From an uncultured Devosia sp. (lineage in GTDB: Bacteria; Pseudomonadota; Alphaproteobacteria; Rhizobiales; Devosiaceae), in NCBI GenBank assembly GCA_946480655.1, contig CAMLKN010000156.1, positions 1 through 5,699 on the forward strand: 5,699 nt of DNA, read 5' to 3'. Positions 1 to 4,383 of the stretch are shown here, piece after piece (position 1 is the first letter of the stretch; every line of letters starts with the position of its first letter). Both the position numbers and the translations under genes were made by a program. The notes beneath the pieces are model-generated. The model searched no databases, had not been told where the DNA came from, and was given only the letters and a program-made list of their open reading frames with translations.

Positions 1-604
1 CGAGGCGGAGCGTGACGCCTATCACGCCGAAAAAATGAAGAAGAAGAAGGCGGCGCGCGACAAGATCCTCTCGACCAAGACCGAGGAAAAGGGCCTGCTC
101 ATCGTCCATACCGGCAAGGGCAAGGGCAAGTCGACGGCCGCCTTCGGCATGGTGTTCCGGGCTTTGGGTAACGGTATGCGCGTCGGCGTGGTGCAGTTCG
201 TCAAGGGCGTCTGGAACACCGGTGAGCGCACCGTGCTCGACAGGTTCCCCGACCAGGTCACCATCAATGCCATGGGCGAAGGCTTCACTTGGGACGTTGC
301 CGACCGGCAGCGCGATCTCGCTGCCGCCCGCAAGGCCTGGGACCAGGCCCGGGCGCTGATCGCCGACCCGACCTACGACATGGTCCTGCTCGACGAGCTC
401 AACATCTGCCTGCGCTACGACTATCTGCCCATTGAGGAAGTGGTCGAAGTACTCGCCAGCAAGCCGCACGACAAGCATGTCATTGTCACCGGCCGCAATG
501 CCAAGGACGAACTCATTGAGATCGCCGATCTCGTCACCGAAATGACCGAGATCAAGCATCACTTCCGCGCCGGGGTGAAGGCGCAGAAGGGTATCGAGTT
601 CTAA
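1..604 (+). CDS. cobO: Cob(I)yrinic acid a,c-diamide adenosyltransferase, 5' end outside window
   Basis: CobO transfers the 5'-deoxyadenosyl group of ATP to the reduced cobalt of cob(I)yrinic acid a,c-diamide in the cytoplasm, after cobalt insertion. The P-loop GKGKGKST lies at nt 113-136. It is followed by a Walker-B-like LLDELN stretch and the family's conserved C-terminus (VTGRNAKDELIEIADL, then AGVKAQKGIEF). An ATG at 35 would give 189 aa. However, the frame stays open to the window edge, and the upstream codons read EAERDAYHAEK, which matches the usual CobO N-terminus just before the Lys-rich stretch. The real start therefore lies upstream, and the gene is given as 5'-partial (first complete codon at nt 2). 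The stop is TAA at 602-604. The gene faces convergently toward the small secreted-protein gene. In related genomes cobN often lies upstream of cobO, but that cannot be seen here. The family assignment is very secure. Confidence 0.96.
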   Translation, partial: EAERDAYHAEKMKKKKAARDKILSTKTEEKGLLIVHTGKGKGKSTAAFGMVFRALGNGMRVGVVQFVKGVWNTGERTVLDRFPDQVTINAMGEGFTWDVADRQRDLAAARKAWDQARALIADPTYDMVLLDELNICLRYDYLPIEEVVEVLASKPHDKHVIVTGRNAKDELIEIADLVTEMTEIKHHFRAGVKAQKGIEF

Positions 605-656
605 CTTCACCTCTCCCTTTGGGGGAGAGGTCGGCGCGTAGCGCCGGGTGAGGGGG
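605..656. repeat. Two-hairpin intergenic palindromic element (REP-like)
   Basis: The element fills nearly the whole gap between the convergent stops of cobO and the secreted-protein gene. The first hairpin is a perfect 9-bp stem, ACCTCTCCC (609-617) with GGGAGAGGT (623-631), around a 5-nt loop. The second is a perfect 6-bp stem, CGGCGC (632-637) with GCGCCG (641-646), around GTA. The flanks TCACC (607-611) and GGTGA (647-651) are also complementary, so a branched or Y-shaped fold is possible, in competition with the base of hairpin 1. No T-run follows on either strand, so it is not a standard intrinsic terminator. It could still block exonucleases or reduce read-through between the convergent genes. 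Elements of this CTCTCCC/GGGAGAG type are widespread between genes in Rhizobiales-like genomes (recalled, not searched). Only one copy is present in this window. Confidence 0.75.
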
Positions 657-661
657 CCTTC

Positions 662-1132
662 TCAGCACCCCACGGCAACGAACGACCTGTTCAGCCCCTC
701 AATGACAGCGTCCATCGTGGCGAGGTCGCGGATATTGTATTCCACTCGATAGGCCGCATAGCCAGACCCATCGCAGAGTACGATCATCCGCTGGTAGACG
801 ATGCGATGGTCGCGCTGTCCCGAAAACACCGCCCATTGCGGTGTAGAGGTCTGGTAGCTGACGCCCCAGTTCTCGGCACTGGCCGACGCAATCCTGTCTG
901 CCGCTTCCTCCTCGAATGTGTCGAGCAGATGCCCGCCCCACACGGTCAGCACCTGCTCTGCCCCGAGCCGCAGGAACGCCTGACCGTCGCCATTGTCGCT
1001 CTCCCCCTGCCCAACGAAATCGGGCGGGACGTCGATTGCATAGCCGAACCGGGCATTCTCATAGTGCCCCCAGAACTGCGCCAGGGCAGGGGAAGCAATC
1101 AGCATCAGGGCGAGGACGAGGAGGGCGCGCAT
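662..1132 (-). CDS. Small secreted (periplasmic) protein of unknown function
   Basis: This encodes 156 aa from the ATG at 1132. A Sec-type signal peptide is evident: MR, a hydrophobic core rich in Leu, Ala and Met, then SPALA followed by Q, with cleavage predicted after residue 18. The mature part begins FWGHYENARFGYAIDVP, a compact opening common in periplasmic alpha/beta proteins of the PsbP/Mog1-like type; that fold is a guess from pattern only. The mature protein has two cysteines, C120 and the C-terminal residue C156, which could form a disulfide. The frame is open up to 1297, but the longer product would overlap the CDF gene and put about 55 Arg/Ser-rich residues before the signal peptide, so the 1132 start is preferred. 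The ribosome binding site is weak. The gene lies 40 nt after the CDF gene on the same strand and is probably its operon partner. I cannot assign a function. Confidence 0.75.
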   Translation of the reverse strand: MRALLVLALMLIASPALAQFWGHYENARFGYAIDVPPDFVGQGESDNGDGQAFLRLGAEQVLTVWGGHLLDTFEEEAADRIASASAENWGVSYQTSTPQWAVFSGQRDHRIVYQRMIVLCDGSGYAAYRVEYNIRDLATMDAVIEGLNRSFVAVGC

Positions 1133-1172
1133 GAAGCCATCGTGCCTGCCGGCGTAGTTTCCGGCAAGGTGC

Positions 1173-2066
1173 TCACAAGACGACAATGCCGGCATGCTTG
1201 GCCTTGTTCTCGGGCTCGACATGGATGGTGATCTGCACATCCTTGACCGCCTCGCGCAGCTTGGCTTCAATCTCGTCGCAAATCGTATGCGCAGCATCCA
1301 CCGTCATCGCCCCGGGCACCACGAGGTGAAAGTCGATAAAGGTCATCTTGCCCGCCTGGCGTGTGCGGATGTCATGGGCTTCCAGCGCGCCATCGGCATT
1401 GATGGAAATCACCTCGCGGATGGTCTTCTGCGTTTCGGCCGGCACGGCGACGTCCATCAATCCGCCGACGCTGTCGCGGATGACGCCCCAGCCCGACCAC
1501 AGAATATTGATGGCGACCAGGGCAGCCAGCACGGCGTCGAGCTGGGCAATGCCGGTCGTATAGACCAGCACAAGCCCCACCAGCACGCCGCCCGTCGACA
1601 TCACGTCGGTCATCAGGTGCTTGCCATCGGCCGCGATCGCTGGCGATTTGGCCTGCCGGCCCTGGCGAAGCAAAACCATGGCCCAGACGAGGTTGATCGC
1701 CGTCGCGACGCCGCTGACGGCCAGCCCTTCAACCGGCGCTTCAGGCAGCTCCGGCGTCAGAAAGCCGAAAAAGGCCTCACGCAGAATGAGGATGGCAGCC
1801 ACGATGATCATCACCCCGACCAGCACGGCCGAAAAATACTCGGCCTTGTGGTAGCCATAGGGCAGGGTGTCGTCCGCCGGCCGCAGCGATAGCCTCACCG
1901 CAATCAGCGCGCCGATTGCCGTCACCACATTGACGATCGACTCCAGTGCATCCGAATAGAGCGCAATCGAGCCGGTCAGCCACCAGGCGAGACCCTTGAG
2001 GCCGAGCACGATCACCCCGATCAGGATACTCGTCATGGCTATGGCGAGGGTCTTGTTGGCGGCCAT
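1173..2066 (-). CDS. Cation diffusion facilitator (CDF) family metal exporter
   Basis: A 297-aa inner-membrane protein of usual CDF length, expected to export a divalent metal ion in exchange for protons. There are six hydrophobic segments at about residues 8-30, 33-58, 77-98, 112-133, 150-171 and 175-196, then a cytoplasmic ferredoxin-like domain. The TM5 metal motif HxxxD is present (H150, D154). In TM2, the positions that are Asp/Asp in E. coli FieF appear as E42 and N46 within SDALESIVN, a variant transport site. The C-terminal domain has H231, H247, H282 and E284, aligning with the regulatory zinc-binding residues H232, H248, H283 and D285 of FieF. The start is firm: GGAGG at 2072-2076 (minus strand) is 5 nt before the ATG. 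The metal cannot be named from sequence; Fe, Zn, Mn or Co are possible. Its place among B12 genes makes cobalt an attractive but unproven candidate. The TGA stop is at 1173-1175. Confidence 0.92.
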   Translation of the reverse strand: MAANKTLAIAMTSILIGVIVLGLKGLAWWLTGSIALYSDALESIVNVVTAIGALIAVRLSLRPADDTLPYGYHKAEYFSAVLVGVMIIVAAILILREAFFGFLTPELPEAPVEGLAVSGVATAINLVWAMVLLRQGRQAKSPAIAADGKHLMTDVMSTGGVLVGLVLVYTTGIAQLDAVLAALVAINILWSGWGVIRDSVGGLMDVAVPAETQKTIREVISINADGALEAHDIRTRQAGKMTFIDFHLVVPGAMTVDAAHTICDEIEAKLREAVKDVQITIHVEPENKAKHAGIVVL

Positions 2067-2201
2067 GTCTGCCTCCGTGGCAATCTTTCCTCAGGCCATA
2101 GCGAACCCCATCATGGGCTGCAAGTGCTTGTATTTGCGAACGATTTTCATAAGCATCTGTATCGGATTGCATTGCATGCTGACTTGGCTGCAACCCTTTG
2201 A

Positions 2202-2230
2202 TTGACCACGGCCTTTGCCCCGCCTAGAAC
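2202..2230 (+). promoter_or_regulatory. Sigma70-type promoter for the cobE leader
   Basis: TTGACC (-35, 2202-2207) and TAGAAC (-10, 2225-2230) are separated by exactly 17 nt. This is a good match for a housekeeping promoter in an alphaproteobacterium, where -10 boxes are often degenerate. Transcription would begin near 2236-2238, about 118 nt before the cobE start codon. No comparable promoter is obvious elsewhere in the region. The assignment rests on motif and spacing only. Confidence 0.55.
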
Positions 2231-2236
2231 CTGAAG

Positions 2237-2324
2237 CAGCGCAGCGTTCCCCTGATGGAACTGAAGAGAGCTCGGTGCGGCTGACCAATTTGCGGGGCCA
2301 AATCCGGGGCTGCTCCGGTTTTTT
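2237..2324 (+). ncRNA. Candidate structured leader RNA or terminated small RNA upstream of cobE
   Basis: From the predicted start near 2237 to the end of the T-run is about 88 nt of RNA with ordered hairpins. Hairpin 1 is GTTCC (2246-2250) with GGAAC (2257-2261), loop CCTGAT. Hairpin 2 is ATTTG (2288-2292) with CAAAT (2299-2303), loop CGGGGC. An intrinsic terminator follows directly. CCCC at 2249-2252 could alternatively pair with the GGGG in loop 2 or with the GGGG of the terminator stem, so a switch between folds is conceivable. The RNA could be an attenuator controlling cobE or an independent small RNA. I see no B12 box (GCCACTG) or other cobalamin riboswitch core, and no resemblance to SRP RNA, tmRNA or 6S RNA. 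The 5' end is uncertain by a few bases. Confidence 0.4.
2304..2324 (+). terminator. Intrinsic (rho-independent) terminator before cobE
   Basis: CCGGGG (2304-2309) pairs with CTCCGG (2313-2318), six pairs including one G-U, across a CTG loop. Six consecutive T residues follow at 2319-2324. No coding gene on this strand ends upstream within the window after cobO, and the nearest + strand promoter candidate is at 2202-2230. The terminator thus sits inside the 5' leader of cobE, 31 nt before the start codon, where it would act as an attenuator or end a short RNA. Confidence 0.6.
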
Positions 2325-2334
2325 GAGCGAACCT

Positions 2335-2351
2335 GCCTCGTTTGACGAGGC
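2335..2351 (+). promoter_or_regulatory. Hairpin sequestering the cobE Shine-Dalgarno sequence
   Basis: GCCTCG (2335-2340) and CGAGGC (2346-2351) form a perfect 6-bp stem with loop TTTGA, extendable by a T-G pair. The 3' arm contains GAGG (2347-2350), the only plausible ribosome binding site for cobE, 5 nt before the ATG at 2356. In this fold the site would be hidden from ribosomes. Pairing is read directly from sequence; a regulatory role is inferred. Confidence 0.45.
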
Positions 2352-2355
2352 GATG

Positions 2356-2838
2356 ATGAGTGATGATTCAAGGCGCGGTTCGGCGCCCCTGCCAGTTTGG
2401 ACACGACCGGGCCTCGTGGCCGGCATTGGCCTGCGGGAGTCTGCGGCTTCCGATGATATCCTCGAACTTCTCGACATCTGCCTCGCGTCCGTCCACGCCA
2501 AGCGCTCGGACCTTGTCGGCCTGGTAACGGTCGATGCGCGGTCGAACCATGCGCAATTGTTGCAGGTCACGCGCATGCTCGACCTGCCGCTGGCCACCCT
2601 GTCCCTGGCGCAGCTCGATCAGCCGGTGCCCAATCCGTCCCAGCGTGTGCGCGACCACGTTGGCGTCGCGTCGGTCGCCGAGGCAGCGGCGCGCGCATTC
2701 GGACCCCTGGTCGTGGCCAAGCGGCGTTCGAGTAATGTCACCTGTGCCCTGTCGCGCTATGCCTTGGCCGAAACATCCTCGAGCTCCAGGGCCCCCAGCG
2801 CCTCTTCGACACTGGCCACTTCCAGCGCTGGGCCATAG
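2356..2838 (+). CDS. cobE: Cobalamin biosynthesis protein CobE (CbiG C-terminal-like)
   Basis: A 160-aa product of the CobE/CbiG C-terminal family. CobE is an accessory protein of aerobic corrin-ring synthesis whose exact role is not settled, as far as I know. Family landmarks are GIGLRESA (from residue 23), the Asp-Ala segment VTVDARSNHAQLL, the VGVASVAEAAA stretch, LVVAKR, and the signature NVTCA at residues 127-131. The ATG at 2356 is chosen because GAGG at 2347-2350 is 5 nt upstream; the adjacent in-frame ATG at 2353 leaves only 2 nt. An in-frame ATG at 2215 would overlap the promoter and terminator and add about 47 unrelated residues. After NVTCALSR there is a Ser/Ala-rich tail of about 27 residues. 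Nearly all of it is encoded opposite the 3' end of cobK, and it is probably non-conserved. Confidence 0.88.
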   Translation: MSDDSRRGSAPLPVWTRPGLVAGIGLRESAASDDILELLDICLASVHAKRSDLVGLVTVDARSNHAQLLQVTRMLDLPLATLSLAQLDQPVPNPSQRVRDHVGVASVAEAAARAFGPLVVAKRRSSNVTCALSRYALAETSSSSRAPSASSTLATSSAGP

Positions 2839-3500
2839 GTGGGCCGGGCTATCATGATGACTTCGACCCCCATTTGCCGCGCTGCTTCCAGCTTGGCCTC
2901 CGTCTGTGCCCCGCCGGAATTCTTGCTGACCAGATGGGTGATGCCATGACGCCGCATCAGCGCCTTTTCGCTGTCCAGGTCGTAGGGCGGCCGGCTGACG
3001 ATCAGCTCCGCGTGGCGCGGCAGCTCCAGGTCCGGCGCCTCGATCACCCGCACATGGATCCGGCAATCGCTTCGCTCGAGAAAGGTCTCGAGTCCCGTAT
3101 GCCCCGTCGTCAGCAGTACATTGGCTCCGGCCGGCAGGGCGTCCGCCGCCTCCTGTACCGAACTGACATGGGTCCAGCTCTGGCCCGGGCTCGGCGCCCA
3201 TTCCGGACGCATGTAGCGCACCAGCTTGACGCCGGTGACCTTGGCGGCGGCCACGGCATTGATGGAGATCAGGCCCGCATAGGGATGGGTTGCATCGACC
3301 AGGCGGTCCATCTTCGCCGCTCTCAGATAAGCGCAGAGCCCCGGAATGCCGCCGAATGGCCCCATGCGAATGCCCCCCTCGGGCAGAATGGGGTCTTGCG
3401 TCCGTCCGGCCAGCGACGTGATGACGTCGTGGCCAAGCGCCACCAGCCGGTTCGCCAGTTGCCGCGCCTCGGCCGTTCCCCCAAGGATCAGGATTTTCAT
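2757..3500 (-). CDS. cobK: Precorrin-6A reductase
   Basis: A 247-aa cytoplasmic enzyme of the CobK/CbiJ family, which reduces precorrin-6A to precorrin-6B with NADPH. The N-terminus MKILILGGTAEAR is the typical nucleotide-binding start. The highly conserved VDATHPYA is at residues 68-75. TTGHTGLETF, SRPPYD and LVSKNSGG followed by KLEAAR appear further on in the expected order. The frame is open to 3572, but the ATG at 3500 places the family's conserved N-terminus at residue 1. GGACGG just upstream is only a weak ribosome binding site. The gene is on the opposite strand to its cob neighbours. It is divergent from cobA across 70 bp and convergent with cobE, overlapping its 3' end by 82 bp. The 3' end of this gene, after VASVEEALGALELE, lies in that overlap. 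In many relatives cobK lies within a co-directional ring-synthesis operon, so an inversion is likely here. Confidence 0.95.
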   Translation of the reverse strand: MKILILGGTAEARQLANRLVALGHDVITSLAGRTQDPILPEGGIRMGPFGGIPGLCAYLRAAKMDRLVDATHPYAGLISINAVAAAKVTGVKLVRYMRPEWAPSPGQSWTHVSSVQEAADALPAGANVLLTTGHTGLETFLERSDCRIHVRVIEAPDLELPRHAELIVSRPPYDLDSEKALMRRHGITHLVSKNSGGAQTEAKLEAARQMGVEVIMIARPTYGPALEVASVEEALGALELEDVSAKA

Positions 3501-3570
3501 AGTTTGCCGTCCATCGATTTGCCCCACTCTGCCCGGCCCTGTCGTCCCGCTCAAGGGGTGGCTCGCATCC

Positions 3571-4383
3571 ATGGTTGATCCGCATATCGCCCAGCTCGCT
3601 CACGCCGATTTTCCACCATTCACGGCCGGCTCCGTCTGGCTGGTGGGCGCCGGCCCGGGCGGCCCGGGCCTCCTCACGCTGCTTGCCTTCAAGGCGCTGG
3701 GCGAGGCCGACGTCATCGTCCATGACGCGCTGGTCTCGCCCGATATCCTGGCCCTCGCACCCGTGCATATCGAGCGCATTCATGCCGGCAAGCGCGGCGG
3801 CAAGCCGTCGCCCAAGCAGGCCGATATCACCATCCGCCTCATTGAACTGGCGCGGCAGAGCAAGCGCGTTCTGCGCCTCAAGGGCGGCGATCCCTTCATG
3901 TTCGGCCGGGGTGGCGAGGAAGCCGGCGAACTGGCCCGCGCCGGCATCCCTTTCCGCATCGTGCCGGGCATTTCCTCGGGCCTCGGGGGCCTCGCCTATG
4001 CCGGCCTACCCATCACCCACCGCGACACCAACCAGGCCGTGCTTTTCCTCACCGGCCATGACGAGACCGGCACCGTGCCGGGCGCCATCGACTGGTCGGC
4101 CGTCGCGAAGGCGGCCCCTGTGATCGTCATGTTCATGGCGGTCAAACACCTGCCCTCCATCGCGGCGCAGCTATTGGCCGCTGGTCGCTCACCGGACGAA
4201 GCATTGACCCTTGTTTCGCATGCAGCCAGTCCGTCCCAGACGGTGCTGGAGACCACGCTGGGCAAGGCCACCATCCCGCTCGATGTGCCTACGCCGGCCA
4301 TCGTCGTTCTCGGTCCCGTCGCCCGCTATCGCGCCGAGCTCGATTGGTATGTCGCCGAGGCAAGGAGGCATGTCTTTGGCTAG
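3571..4383 (+). CDS. cobA: Uroporphyrinogen-III C-methyltransferase (SUMT)
   Basis: A 270-aa, S-adenosylmethionine-dependent enzyme that methylates uroporphyrinogen III at C-2 and C-7 to give precorrin-2, committing tetrapyrrole to B12 (and potentially siroheme). The glycine-rich loop GAGPGGPG is at residues 26-33, HDALVS near 51-56, KRGGKPSPKQADI near 74-86 and LKGGDPFMFGRGGEE at 103-117. VPGISSGLGGLAYAGLPITHR follows. The length is that of a stand-alone SUMT, with no CysG-type siroheme domains. The ATG at 3571 is the only sensible start near the conserved N-terminus, although AAGGGG (3553-3558) is rather far upstream (12 nt). Its 3' end overlaps cobB by 14 nt, so translation is probably coupled. 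No AT-rich -10 element is visible in the 70 bp shared with cobK. Confidence 0.96.
   Translation: MVDPHIAQLAHADFPPFTAGSVWLVGAGPGGPGLLTLLAFKALGEADVIVHDALVSPDILALAPVHIERIHAGKRGGKPSPKQADITIRLIELARQSKRVLRLKGGDPFMFGRGGEEAGELARAGIPFRIVPGISSGLGGLAYAGLPITHRDTNQAVLFLTGHDETGTVPGAIDWSAVAKAAPVIVMFMAVKHLPSIAAQLLAAGRSPDEALTLVSHAASPSQTVLETTLGKATIPLDVPTPAIVVLGPVARYRAELDWYVAEARRHVFG
4362..4368 (+). promoter_or_regulatory. Ribosome binding site of cobB, unusually close to its ATG
   Basis: AAGGAGG is a near-perfect Shine-Dalgarno sequence inside the end of cobA. Only one base separates it from the ATG at 4370, too close for efficient initiation. The in-frame TTG at 4376 is 7 nt away, an ideal distance. The site therefore raises doubt about which codon starts cobB. 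Confidence 0.6.

Noticed and set aside
806..1231. Plus-strand open frames opposite the secreted-protein and CDF genes
   Set aside because: The minus-strand frames show a signal peptide and CDF motifs respectively; the plus-strand frames do not resemble proteins.
1133..1297. N-terminal extension of the secreted-protein gene to the ATG at 1297
   Set aside because: It would overlap the CDF gene by about 125 nt and place an Arg/Ser-rich stretch before an otherwise perfect signal peptide.
2215..2355. cobE start at the upstream in-frame ATG 2215
   Set aside because: That codon lies within the promoter candidate, has no ribosome binding site, and the added residues are encoded by the hairpins and terminator rather than by CobE-like sequence.
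2067..2355. Classical cobalamin riboswitch (B12 box) upstream of cobE or of the CDF gene
   Set aside because: Neither strand contains GCCACTG or the conserved core around it, and the structured leader is only about 118 nt, shorter than the usual element.
2091..2597. Minus-strand open frame of 168 codons across the intergenic region
   Set aside because: It spans the promoter, terminator and start of cobE on the opposite strand, has no family motif and no ribosome binding site that stands out.
2368..3783. Long open frame (471 codons) on the minus strand overlapping cobE, cobK and cobA
   Set aside because: It is a product of GC-rich codon bias opposite or out of frame with conserved genes; the translation is Arg/Gly/Ala-rich with no recognisable motif.
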